DNA from: Progne subis subis
Taxonomy: Eukaryota > Chordata > Aves > Passeriformes > Hirundinidae
Direction: 5' to 3'
DNA: 64,000 bases
Assembly: GCA_022316685.1 (NCBI GenBank)
Contig: JAKJHU010000046.1
Span: 7,539,001 to 7,603,000 of the forward strand
Below the pieces are notes generated by a model. That model was given only the letters and a program-made list of their open reading frames with translations. It had not been told where the DNA came from and ran no database searches. Each line of letters begins with the position of its first letter. The first letter of the stretch is position 1. Below, piece after piece: positions 29,021 through 42,677 of this stretch. Position numbers and translations under genes: made by a program.

Positions 29021-30532
29021 ATTCATTTAATGAAAAATGACTGACAATGCTAGTGACCATATTTGATTCATTTTTCAGTGATTGATTTAATATTTTTCTG
29101 AAAAGTCATACTTTTCCTCAGTTTGAACACAGATTTATTCCAGTATCAGTGCTACTTATGTGCCAGCTCTCAGCATATTTAAGTAAAAGTGTGCAGTCAT
29201 TCTAAAAATGGAAAATTGTTGAGGTTTTAACATAACTGTCCTAAAAAATACATTTAGTTTTGATGGTGTTGTAAATTTGTGAAATTAAAATGCCCACACT
29301 TTAAAACTTGATTTTGTAAACAAGACCTACAGCGCTTTATGGTGTATGGATCAATCTGAAATGTGCAGAGAACTGCAAATTCCCTGACAGAGAATAATGA
29401 GAAAGCTGCAGCTCTGCAACTACCAGTGGCCAGAGCTTCACACAATCTTCATAGCTGACTGCCCCTACAGGCAATGCTTTTTCCCAATGTACCTAAGTGC
29501 CATTTCACCTTTACTTTATGGGGCGATGGTGATGTTCACTATCTAATTATACGAGGTTAATTGGAAATATTATCCCAATGCATATGACCTAGGTTTTGGC
29601 TCCTGCTTAATGGTGACTTCTGGTATATAATATGTAGTGTCCCAAATCTCCAAGAGCACAAAGAAAAATGAAGCAAAAGATGAGAAAGTACTCCTAAGTA
29701 GCTTACAGATTTTTATAGAAAATGGGAAGAATATTGGTGCTTAATCAGTGTGAAGATATCAATTAATGGTCAATGATTAATGATATTCAAATTATTTATA
29801 TTAATATTAAAAGAAAAAAAATTAACCTGAAGGGAGGATAGTTTCATCCAAAAAGAGCAGGAAAACAAGCAGTTATGCATTAACATTCAACAGCTGTTTT
29901 GAATCTATATTTGGAAAGACCAAGCATCAGTGTCTCATGACATTGGGGTAAAATTAAGAAAAAATTGAACTTTTAAAGATAGATGTTACAGAGCAGCTGC
30001 TAAATTTAAGCATTTTCACATCAGCAGACTCGGAAACTAGTAACCCAAGAGAAGAAGCTATATAAGAAGTTTTCTCATATCAGTTTATAATAAATCTTTA
30101 TAATCAGGGAAAATTCCAAACAAGTGAAAGAATGCCAATTCAGATAAAACAGTTATAATTTCAAAGGCTGGTTCATTGACCTAAAAAACCCTGCAACTGA
30201 TTTCCAGTAAAATAATGGGATTGTTAATTTGGAACTATCATCAACAAAAAGCTAGAGGCTAAACATGTAATAATCCATATCAGTGTCACTTTGTGGAAAT
30301 CATATCTTGTTAAGTGGTTTTGTTATGCTTTTTTATTTGTGCCAGAATTATAGCTCTAAGTAATAGAAGTAATTTTATTGCTGTAAAGTTTTTTCTAAGG
30401 CATTTAGGATATTGTCATGTAAAGTTACCACACCTGCACTAAATAAAAGAACAATCAAAATCTGTTTTTTAATACTGAGCTATTCTTCCAAAAATCAGTT
30501 CGTTGTTACCTGGGACATTAAGTGGTCTTATC

Positions 30533-30937
30533 TGGAGACCTTTTCGTCCTGGTTTTGGTCCAGACCAGAGGGAAGGGGCGTGGCCAGACTCTGATGTTAT
30601 TCAATACCACTTTCTATCATTGCCAGGGATGGGGGAAAGGGACTTTCTCTCTTCCTTGAAGAAAAATGTTCCTTCCAATGGGAGAAAGTGTGGTAGTTGA
30701 AACAATCTGGCATTTTACATGTAAATAGTTTCTTTTTCTTATACCTTTTATTATTAATATTGCTGTGTTACTGTTTATTTTCTTTGCTCAAACCACATTG
30801 CTGTTTCCGGGAAATTGTTCTTATCCCAGCCCATGATCTTTGCCTTTTGTATTTTCAGTTGGGGTGGTAGGGGGAAGCAAGAGGAGTGGTTTTAGCTGGG
30901 CTGCTAAATGGGAAAATGCCATTCCTAAACTACAACA
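30533..30937 (+). mobile_element. Avian ERVL-type LTR remnant
   Basis: The segment follows the order of the common avian ERVL LTRs: a 'tcctggttttggtcc' start region, a 'ggggcgtggcca' GC box, a T/A-rich 'ttttattattaatattg' stretch, then a G-rich 'ggtggtagggggaagcaaga' piece, and a terminal 'aaactacaaca' resembling the usual 'aaaccacgacaa' end. The 3' edge at 30937 is fairly clear. The 5' edge is tentative: TGG at 30533 is preceded by ttatc, while ctatc follows the 3' end, giving an imperfect 5-bp target duplication. No internal retroviral genes adjoin it. It lies 574 bp before a DNTT exon, in sense orientation. Confidence 0.65.
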
Positions 30938-31511
30938 CTATCGTAGTTAACAAGTGACAGCCATCAAATAAAACCACTTTTAGACATTCCTAGTTCAACA
31001 TCGCAACTTAAAAAAGCCCCTAGTCCAGAGGAAGGAGAACATGTAAACATTTGAGTGATTTCAAAGCAGAAACAAAAAAGTGATCCAAGGACCTAAAGAA
31101 ATGAGCATTCCCTCTGAGCAAAAGACATGGGCAGGAATCTTCCACCTCTCTGGAGACGCCAGACCTTTTCATAAGGAAATCTCATGCTACAGATACAGTC
31201 CAAACGGAATCTTCCACTTTGGAATATGTCAGCGAGACTGTGCACTGGACTAATAATTTTTTCTAGATATCTGCCACGTGGGAACACACAATCCTTACTC
31301 AGAAAGCTGACATTATCTCTGATGTTGACTAGAAAAACCTTTAGGAGAAAAGGAGGGAGTGGAAGAATGTCTCTCCTTAGCCTGGATTTGGTCTGGCACA
31401 GTTCATTGTGAAATTACATTTCACATGAATTTTTAAGACAACTGTCTAGAAACTCTGGAATGACAGTAAAACCAGTTTAGCAATTCAACATGGACAATAT
31501 CTTCTCTTTAG

Positions 31512-33371
<1,860 letters not shown>

Positions 33372-33480
33372 TGATTATCCATTTGGTGTTTAACAGTTCC
33401 ACCTTCACATGATTTTATTTCACTGGAACAGCCTGATTAAATCTGAACATGTAAGTCTGGAAATCTGTTGGGTTGGTTTG

Positions 33481-33552
33481 TGGTGGTTTTTTTGTTTTTG
33501 TTTGTTTGTTTGTTTGTTTTTGTGTGTGGTGGTTTTTTTGGTTTTTTTTTTC
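33481..33552. repeat. T/G-rich tract with (TTTG)n core
   Basis: About five TTTG units, a TGTGTGTGGTGG piece and T runs lie about 200 bp into the last DNTT intron. The opposite strand yields a Lys/Gln/Thr/Pro chance frame. Confidence 0.9.
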
Positions 33553-36209
33553 AATTATGAGGTAATTCCTGAAATGTAACAAGAAGCATGAATTAGACAT
33601 TTGCGTTTGATAGGAACTCTGCAGCCTTTACAAAATTTAGAGCAACCCATCTTCAAGTATTTGAAAAAGGTACTTCACCGTCCCATTTCAGAAGGAGGGA
33701 TCATTTCTGTGTCCCTGACACTTTCAACTTGTATTGGTCTGACATTGCAAAGGAAGAGGGGATATTGAGTGGTACAGGCTCAGTTGGAAGGCTTGAGGAA
33801 GCTTTTGCAGGGTATGACACTAAGTAGGGATTAGGGATCATCCTGCTTTTAAAGCCCTGCATTCAGAAGTCTGTGTGGAATTCTGTTTAGTCAGGCTTGG
33901 CAGCCTTAGGGAGTAATTGGTATAATTTCTGGTATAAAGGCTCTTGGCTGCAGTTATACTGATCTCTGCATTTATCTGGCTTCATGTCTGTATTTGTATC
34001 AGGCTATTTAAATAAGAAGCAAAAATCAATACTGAAGATGCTTATTGATGTCATTATAGGGAAAGGCAAAAGTACCATGTCAAGATTTTACATTAATCTT
34101 TCCTATATATTCCTTATAGAATGGAGGCTGCTTTTAGCACCCCTACTTACATGCAGTATTGTCTCACTGCTTCTTTCTAAGATGCAGGAGTGTTCCAAGC
34201 CATCACTTCATTTCCACTGTCTCCATATGTGCTTGCCAGGTTCAGATGCTGCTACAACATCCTCAGTTTGCATGGAAACCTGGGGAAACTGTTGGGCTAA
34301 TTATCCATTTAGTCAGATATCCTGCCACTAGCAATTGTCAATACTAGATGCTTCAGAAGAAAACATACAATCAATGGTAGATAAATACGCTATCATGTGT
34401 CTAGAGAACGTTTCTTCACAAACTCAGGGACTGACATCAGTGTATTTCTGCCTGTCTTTTGTATTTTGAAAGTATTCAAAATACGAACCCTTTTCCTCAA
34501 CATAATATTGTTGGTGTTGTTATCTACATGCTCATACGTGCTCTATTCAACAGCTTCTTGGGTGTAACAGAAAATGGCGCTAGGGAAAACCAAAGAACTT
34601 GAGGAATGCCAGTGTTATTTTTTGTATGCAGCAAAATTTGCCTGCTTGGTGTATGAGTATGTATCATAATATTTGCTGCTTTTACTCAGAGCCCTGGGGC
34701 TTTCAGGGCTGCAAAATAGACACTGTTCTTTCATGAACAACATCAATCAGTATAATTTTTTCTTGAATATGTTTAGGCTTTATAACCGACATACCATTAA
34801 TTTTTTGGGGGGGAAAAAATGTGAGTTTTCATGTGTTTTTGACTGGATTAGCCAGGATGATTCACAAATAAATGATGAGTTTATCTTCACAGTTTCCTCT
34901 GGGAAGCAAGATGCTCTTCTCATCCCAAATTTTCAAGTAAAGATAGGAGGCAAAGATGTAAGATCTTAAACATCCATTGATTTTGAGGGCCCTGCATTTG
35001 CAGTGCCCAGCCTTAAGTTTCTCCTATTGAGTATCTGCCTTGGAAATTTTAAAAATACAAACAAACGTGTATACCCATGTTGTGGTTCCCCAAACCATAA
35101 GCTGTAATTGTAACTCAATCTCCAGACCTTCTACATGTCTGAGTCTCAACTTAGATTTCCTCAATTCCTCAGCTGTACTGCCCAAGAAATGAACCTAAGG
35201 ACAGGGCTGAGAAGCAAAACTCAGAAAATTTTCCTTATTTCTTATCGTAAGGCAGGAGTTCTTGACAAAGGCAAAGAAGAAAAAATGGCAAACCAAAAAC
35301 CAAACTGGGTGAAACCCAAACCACCCAGACCAAATCTTCAGGGAAAATTTTAACTGTCTTGACCGTGAAGCCCTTAATCTACAATTTCCGTATATTGAAT
35401 GAGCACATGGTTGCATCAGCTATCCCTTTCAGGGAGGGACTTTGCTTTCAAATGTCTATCTGTCATCACCACCCTTGCTCCCCAATATCCATGTCTGCCA
35501 TTTGTCATCTAATCCCAAACACAGCTAGTTTGCTTCCAGTTTCTGGGGTTTTTTTGCTGTAAACCACAGATGCACTGCAGACTTCAAACACAAGAAGTTG
35601 TGTTAATATGTTGACACAGCAGAATACTGTTCTTGTTTCTGCTGCCATCTCAGAAATAGCAAGATTACATTAGCTGATTTTTTCCAAAAGAAAGAAACTT
35701 CTAAGGCAGATATGGAATATGAAAATTTCATACCAGGCACCACTGAATTTATAATCTGCTTAACACAGGCTCGTTTTTTCAAGTAGTGTTATTCGAACAA
35801 GATGCAGGGAGATGACTCTCTGGCAAGTACACTAATATTTATAATCTAATGTGTTAAATTTAAATGTATTTAAAAATTATTTTTAACTTTACAATTTTAT
35901 ATTATTATTCCCACAAATGACAGTTTGAACAAAAACCTTCCATACTGCCACCCGGTGTGTAATAAGATCAGAAATGTACAGAATATAGCAGTGGTGTTTG
36001 CCTGTGAAATTTGATGGCCCACAGTGGAAGAGGAGAAGTTTGCAGTAAATTGTGTGGCTGCCAAGGTTGATTCATTTTTAGGGTCATCAGAGTTGTTAGC
36101 TTAAAACAAGTGATAAAAATAATTCCTAATTTTACACAAGGGAACATATGCCCAAATAGGAAAATGTTTAGGGTTGGTTTGTTGGCTATTTTTCACATTA
36201 AACTATGAA

Positions 36210-36215
36210 GAGCAG
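36210..36215. repeat. Target-site duplication of the solo LTR, left copy (gagcag)
   Basis: It is identical to 36465-36470 and immediately abuts the LTR terminus TG. Confidence 0.85.
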
Positions 36216-36464
36216 TGATGGAGGACACACAGCTGACACCAAGAATGGTTTCAAGTATCAGCACTTTATTATTCCCCAGTACAACCTTTTATATCCTTTT
36301 CCCCTTATGCATAACCCCGTGTGCCCTTTTACTCCTTTGTGATTGGTTAATACAAATCAGCATTCCCTGATTTGCTCCTTTTCCTCTAACGCACTTCACC
36401 TGTCTTTCCTCATCAGGGGCAAGATTGCCTGGAGCACTATCTATTCTTTTACAATTCTCCCACA
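36216..36464 (-). mobile_element. Solo endogenous retrovirus LTR with 6-bp target-site duplication
   Basis: Read on the minus strand, the 249-bp element begins TGTGGGAGAATTG and ends CCTCCATCA, so it has the TG...CA retroviral termini. Within it are a CCAAT box (36342-36346), a TATA box (about 36285-36296) and AATAAA (36265-36270), in the order of an LTR U3-R. It is flanked on both sides by gagcag (36210-36215 and 36465-36470), a perfect 6-bp target-site duplication, as made by class II (ERVK-like) integrases. No gag, pol or env sequence lies beside it, so it is a solo LTR left by recombination, antisense to DNTT in the last intron. Confidence 0.88.
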
Positions 36465-36470
36465 GAGCAG
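36465..36470. repeat. Target-site duplication of the solo LTR, right copy (gagcag)
   Basis: It is identical to 36210-36215 and immediately abuts the LTR terminus CA. Confidence 0.85.
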
Positions 36471-36644
36471 AGAATCTACTTTATTGTAATCCTAGTGCTT
36501 TTCTTTTAAAATTAACTCATAGGGAATAATAAAAACATGGGTATTTTATCTGTACTGTCTCATAAAATTGGATTGGAACATGAACATTTGTATTTCATAG
36601 GTATAATTCTCTTTGTGAGAGAAAAGTCTTCCTTTCTTAAACCT

Positions 36645-36663
36645 AAAAAAAAAAAAAAAAAAA
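36645..36663. repeat. Poly(A) run, 19 nt
   Basis: It is an uninterrupted A run, 181 bp to the right of the solo LTR. Confidence 0.9.
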
Positions 36664-36711
36664 TCAGGGAGCAGATATCCCTTGTGCAAGCTGCTCAAGA
36701 TCCCTCAGCAC

Positions 36712-36727
36712 AACCTTAATTAAGGTT
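36712..36727. repeat. 16-bp perfect palindrome
   Basis: aaccttaattaaggtt is self-complementary with no spacer. It lies 49 bp after the A19 run. Confidence 0.85.
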
Positions 36728-37515
36728 AATGAGGCACCATATGTGATAACTGAAACACATCTTTTCTGTATTTCTCTCCTCGTCTGCTGAAGAGAGGTTA
36801 TTTTATGTCACTGGTTCTGTCCAGGCAGATGAACCTTTATGCACAACTGTGACAGTCACTGTGGTATTGGCTGGGGTAGAATTTGGGAGCTGGACCAAAT
36901 CCTTTTTGATTAATTCTTTTTCTTTTATTAGTCTGTGTGTATGCACAGCAAAAGGGATAGGAATATCTGGAACAGTCAAACTATTTCTTGATCCTGCAGA
37001 AGACAAAGTCCTTTCCTTGAAAAACCCTTGCCCTGTGATCATTTAAAAATTTTCAAGTCATTATAAGAAGTTAATAAATCACACTATAGCAAATATTACT
37101 TACTCTTATTTAATTTCTATTTGGTTGAATGTAACTGTACTTGTAAGAGGATGTCATTCATTACAAAGGAAAACAATTTCCTGATTTGCTCTATATTTCA
37201 ATATATAATTCAGTATACTTTCTTGTTCTACACTAATATTTATCAGCCCTTTGGCACAGATGTTCACACTGTGGCTCTCTCCTTGAAATGTGATGCATGT
37301 CACAGAATCCCAAATTCCAGCATTCAAAGGGTTGCAGAAGGAGAGAGTCCTGCTTACTTTAATGTATTTCCAAAGGGATTCTGCCAGGAACTGGGAGCAT
37401 TAACACAGCAGTTAGGAATCAATTACATAGCTTTGCAGATGGGAACAAAAGGAAGAGAAATTTTCTCCAGGGACTCATTACAAAGTTACACTGTGAAATT
37501 ATTCCTCAGCCTTGA

Positions 37516-37539
37516 TTTTTTTTTTTTTTTTTTTTTTTT
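37516..37539. repeat. Poly(T) run, 24 nt
   Basis: It is an uninterrupted T run, which produces the phenylalanine tail of the chance open frame at 37121-37552. Confidence 0.95.
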
Positions 37540-40500
37540 CTTTCTAGTGTGAATCTTTTTCATAGATTTGTTGGTTTTGGAAGACAGTGTGTAATTATCA
37601 AACTAACATTTTTTTTCAGTTCTGTAATAAGAAGGGCATTTTGTAGATCTTCCTTTCATAGGAAAATTGTGCCAAAAATTTTTGAAAATTTGCTGCCAAT
37701 TATCTGTTAGCCTCTTTTACATAAAAAGGTGAGTGTATGTCCAAATCTGTGTGTCTGTAGAACAGTGTACTAAAGGTACAGAAATCAGCACTTGTATACA
37801 CCAGCCTGAGGTATGTAGTTCCTGTGATTTACACCAGCTGGAGGTAAAACCTGTCCATGATCCCCACTCTTACAGAATGGAGTTCCTTGATCAGTCACAA
37901 GGAAGGAAGACAAGTTGTACATTCCCCATGTCTTGTGATATTATTGGTGCTACAAATGGCATGACATTTTTATGAACAGGTGAATAAAACTCTCATTGTA
38001 AAACTTTCCCTATTCATTAATGAACAATATGCTCTCTAAAAAAAATAATAATGGTTAAAAAAAAAAATAAGAAATTCCTTTTTCTGTGTGAAGCATAAGT
38101 CAGGTTGGCTGAATAACAGGCTCTTCCTTAGAAAAATTAAGGTCCTTATTCTGTAACCAGGACATCAGCTGTTGTTTTGACACTCCTCTGTGTTGGATTA
38201 GGAGGCAATTATCCCTCACAATAAATTTTTGGGGGTATAATGTGCATTGCTTCTGGACTAGTGGTGTGCATACTAGGGCATTGTTGGCAAGTTTTGACAA
38301 CATCCTGACAGCTTTTTACCTTGGTGAAATAGAGAGAGACCTAGTGGGTCTAACTAAAGAAGATACAGCTCTGAAGCCTGTTTTATTTTTAAATATCTGT
38401 CTTTTAGATTAGTAATTATCATGTTTATAGGAAAATGCAAGAAATATGTAATTTACTTTCTCTTAGTATTTTATTATCTTGAAAGTGATTTGTGAAGTCT
38501 CTGGCAAATCACAGGACTTCTAACCTTAAAGGAGCTGTCCTTGTGGTATGAATGCCTTTTTTCCATATCAGCAACCCAGAATAAGATTTAGGAACTCCAG
38601 AGGTGGTTGGTGGCTTTCCCAACTCCGGTGCTGTTAGCTGGAGTAGAATATTTTCTCATGCACAATGGCCCTGTGGGGAGAACCTGAAGCTGGACTCTGT
38701 TACTGGATTTTTGCATGACAAGATTGCAGGCAGCCAAAGGGTCCCGTCCCGGGTCAGACATGTGGCATCAGAGAGCACAGTCAAACGACTTTCAGGCTGT
38801 CATGTTCTCTGAATGTTTTCTGATCCCTCTTGTAATCCTAATTTGGTTTGTGAAAAGGCAGCACGAGAAGGAATTGTGACATTTAGCATGAAGTGATGAT
38901 TATGTGAGCTGGTGTCTACATGTCATTGTAATACAGGCTAAGGAAGAGGATGGTCCAGAGGTTTGGCTTTTAGCTTGCAACTTGTGTCACTCTGTAGCCA
39001 CATTTTCTCTGTAGTTTTTAGCAGGTCATTTAGCCTTCCTTAGTCTCACTTCCCAGCAGTAAAAGCTGGTAATGCAGTAATGGTAAGGAGTTAAACACTG
39101 AAGAAAAAGCTATTTCAGTTTAATGAAGAATTTTTATCACCCTGTGTTTTGTCTCTAACTAGAAGAGAGAACAAAGGTTTAATGGAAAATCTTGATGATT
39201 CAAAATTTTCTTGGTCCCTTAGAGGAAAAGTCAAAAAGTTGGCACTTTCTGGTAAAGGAATTTCTTTCTGAATCTCAGTTTTGGAAACAATCCATGTATC
39301 AGACTGTTCCAAAGCTCAGACAGCTCCTGGGCTGCGAGCTCAGAAGCTTTTGCTTGGCTGACTGCTCCAGGCCCATGGAGCCAATGAGCTCTGGGGACCC
39401 TGACTCTGAAGTACTTAAAATGAGTTATTTGAGCTCAGGCTCCCAGTAGCCTGTCAGGCAGGTTATTGAGAAGATGTGCAAGCTGGCAGGAGCACAAATA
39501 GGCTTTGATTTTTTTAAAATCGCCTGGTAAGCTAGGTTCTATTGGATTGTGACTTTTTTCAGGGCAGTATTTTGATTACATCATTTTTATGGAACACACA
39601 GGATAAGTGAGTAGGAAAATTCCAATGAAGTGAGATCCATTAGTGTTTTGCTAATTAGATCTGTTCAAAAGGCAATGTGATAGTATTTTTGTGTGACTAT
39701 ACTTGTGTTAGGTAGAAATACTGTTCCCTAGAATTCACTCTGGGAATCCTGGTAAGTTGCATTCTAGTGATTCCCAGCCAGCCAAATCCATGTATCATCC
39801 TTCTCAGTACAGCTTACTCTGAGGCTATCTCAAACTTCACTACAGAAGATGCTTCTGAAAGATCTACTGCTCTGTGTAAAACCCAGCCCCACGTACATGG
39901 TAGATGAATGTGACTTCTTAAAATGCAGAATTTATCAATCTTTTTTGCTATTGCTTCCTAACTAAACTTCCTTATCTGATTTACTAAAAATTAGCGCCAT
40001 TTCCAAACACTTCACAATCCATAGGAAAATGAATCTCTTTTTGTTTGTTTTTGCATTTTGGTAACTATTTGGAAACTATTCCTTGGAGTTACAGTAACAA
40101 ATGAGATTTAAAACTTCCTCACTGTCACACAGTTTCAGCTGCAGCGGAGTTCCCTGTTGCTCTTTCCTTTCATTTAGCGTACGTTTATTTTTCTTGATGC
40201 TGTTTGCTGCTCAGCAGATCCGCAGAATCACCTCTGCAAAAAACAGGAACTAGCTTCAACCGTTCCATGCTAGAAATTCTGAGTGATATATTTCCTCAAA
40301 TTTCTGTCTTTTGGACATGGAAGGGAGCTTGGGAGACCTGAGCTGAATAGGCAGTGGGGTGGAGTGGGCTGGATGCCTTAAACTGCTGCTGGTAATTTAC
40401 TTTACTGCAGGTATTCCTATTTCATGTCAGGACATTTCTAAGGATGGCATGTGGAACAGTTTCATGGCTGGACTGTGGCCATATAGAAAGTGTTTCTCTC

Positions 40501-40802
40501 CTGCATTTTATACACCATTCACCAATGGAAATTCTCAAACCAAGTGTGAGATTGGAGGATTGAATTTATCTTGTAAATTCTGATTTATAACTTCTATAAA
40601 CCCATATATTTTCACAATATTCCAGAAAATCCCTATCAAGTCAAATTATCTCTTTATGTGGCCCATGGCAGCAAAATGAAGTGATGTAAATAATTAGCAT
40701 TGCTCTTTTTTTTGTGAAATAGGTGAAGTTCTTAAGGTATAATAGATTAATTGAATTATTAGCATATGAATGTTCTTGCACTGACATTGTAGTTTGATTT
40801 TG

Positions 40803-40804
<2 letters not shown>

Positions 40805-40850
<46 letters not shown>
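40805..40850. repeat. Poly(T) run, 46 nt
   Basis: It is an uninterrupted run of 46 T. If it is a retroposon tail, the inserted sequence would lie to its right on the minus strand, but I recognise no element there and see no AATAAA close by. Confidence 0.95.
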
Positions 40851-40852
<2 letters not shown>

Positions 40853-41747
40853 GAGAAGGATCATGAGCTCAGTGTTATTTTGGAGAGTCATTGAGGCAGA
40901 AAGCAGCTATTAATTTTATGTCCTATGTAAATTTAAGATGGGAAATAGGCCCCCTTAATGTTTTCTATTAAAGAAATATTGGAAAAAATATGACACTATA
41001 CAGATGACTGACTGGTGATTGATGACAATTTTGCATTTAAAAAACCTTGTATGAATTTGGATGGCATGAAATGTTATTCAGTTGTGGAATAACGAGAGAG
41101 GTGGTTTATATAACTGTTCTGAATAACAAACTCACAAGATGCTCTGAAAACTTCATAACGGGACCCAGCTTTGCAAGCCATTAAGTGCTGTGCAGTTACA
41201 CTGAATGTAGTAAGATTCTGTGATCCCAGTTTTTTTAAGGGAAATTTTACCTTTTCTTGGGGAATCATAATAAGTAGGAAAGGGGAAATTTATCCTGGGA
41301 TTTCTCTCACACCGTGAAGCTCACATGCACTCAATTGTCACCATCAGTATTGCGCAGTGGATTCCTCTCTACAAAACCCTGACTGACTCTTCAGGCAGGG
41401 CTTGTCCTGCCTGCCTTAGCATGTATCTGTAAAGCCAAATGAAGGTGTGCATACAGCCCTAGTAAATGACTATTTTATGACAGTAATGCTCTGGTGAGCT
41501 GGCTCAGAGTGTCTGAGTTCTGCTACTGCTCATCTTTTGTCCAAGTAGCTGCTTCACAGACAACCTCCATGCTTGCAGCAGGCAGCCCATCCAGCCATGC
41601 CTGGCAACATCCTTGAGCTTCTAGGCTGCCTCTTAATATTCAAATTTTGCTCTGGCTGAATCTGCATCTGTGTTGTGACTTTTATTTTGGAACATGGCTT
41701 ACCTGACAGTGTCCATGCTGGTGCAAAAAGTCATGTTCATAGGTCCC

Positions 41748-41910
41748 TGTGGTGGCTTGGCTCAGAGGACAGAAACTGCTCTGAGGAAGCCAGACTGATC
41801 ACAGGTGGCTGGGCAGTTACCTGCCCTGCCAGAACTTTGTAAATATGTCTCCTAATAAAAAGCCAGCTTTGTTTTTTCAAGCAGATATTCTTTCCTTTCA
41901 CTGCCCAACA
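41748..41910 (+). mobile_element. Possible LTR or retroelement fragment
   Basis: A 163-bp, relatively GC-rich segment starts TGTGGTGGC and ends CTGCCCAACA, with AATAAA at 41854-41859 followed by a T-rich stretch. This fits the 3' part of an LTR. There is no clear TATA box or target-site duplication, so it could also be an unrelated old repeat. Confidence 0.3.
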
Positions 41911-42344
41911 CATTACTTCTCAAAAACCTGTATCACCAGAAAGAGCTGTCTATGATTTTATAACTTCATTTTATTACATGAAATTGTGTAATCTTCACAG
42001 TGTTTAATTGTGCATTTCGTAGTTACAGTCTCTAACTCAATTTTTTGGTATTATCTGAGAAAATCTACTCCACACTACCATTCATTGAAAAAGATGCTTG
42101 CAGAAGTTTACTTGCATAGTTAGAAACATTTTTTATGATTCTGTAAAAATTGAAAGTTATAGACTTATTTTGGCAGATGCTGCTCTAAAATTATAAAGTT
42201 ATAATGGTGATATAATCAGCCTTGAGAACATCTTGATGAATTAAACATGCTGCAGCTGTGGAGTTTGCTTTAGACATCTGCAACAATGACTGGATTAAAG
42301 CTACAGTAAACATAAAGATCCAAAATTTATTATATTGATTTCCA

Positions 42345-42677
42345 CTGTGCTCTCTGCAACCACCTGAAAGGAAGTTGTAGCCATGTGGGGCTTGGCCTCT
42401 TCTCCCAGGCTACAGTGACAGGACAAGAGGACACAGTCTCATGCTGCATCAGAGGAGGTTTAGATTGGACATCAGGAGGAATTTATTCACAGAAAGGGTG
42501 ATTGGGCATTGAAACAAGCTGCACAGGGATGTGATGGGGTCACAATCCCTGGAAGTGTTTTAAGGAAAGATTGGATGTGGCACTCAGTGCCATGGTCTGC
42601 TTGACAAGGTGGTGTTAGGTCACAGACTTGATGGTCTCAGAGGTCTTTTGCAACTTAAACAATTCCTTGATTCTAAG
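42345..42677 (+). mobile_element. CR1 LINE 3'-end fragment
   Basis: The segment contains the diagnostic CR1 order: 'ctgaaaggaagttgtagcca', 'ggcctcttctcccaggctac', 'gacaggacaagaggacacag', 'gaggaggtttagattggaca', 'ttcacagaaagggtgattgg', 'ggatgtggcactcagtgcca', 'atggtctcagaggtcttttg', and a degenerate terminal 'attccttgattctaag'. It is about 330 bp, 5'-truncated, moderately diverged, and in sense orientation inside the last DNTT intron. Confidence 0.93.

Noticed and set aside
37298..37345. Resemblance to a reversed CR1 tail (cacagaatcccaaattcc...)
   Set aside because: Only a few short words match and the rest does not follow the CR1 order.
37121..37552. 143-codon + strand open frame
   Set aside because: It ends in a phenylalanine run from the T24 homopolymer. 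No domain is recognised.
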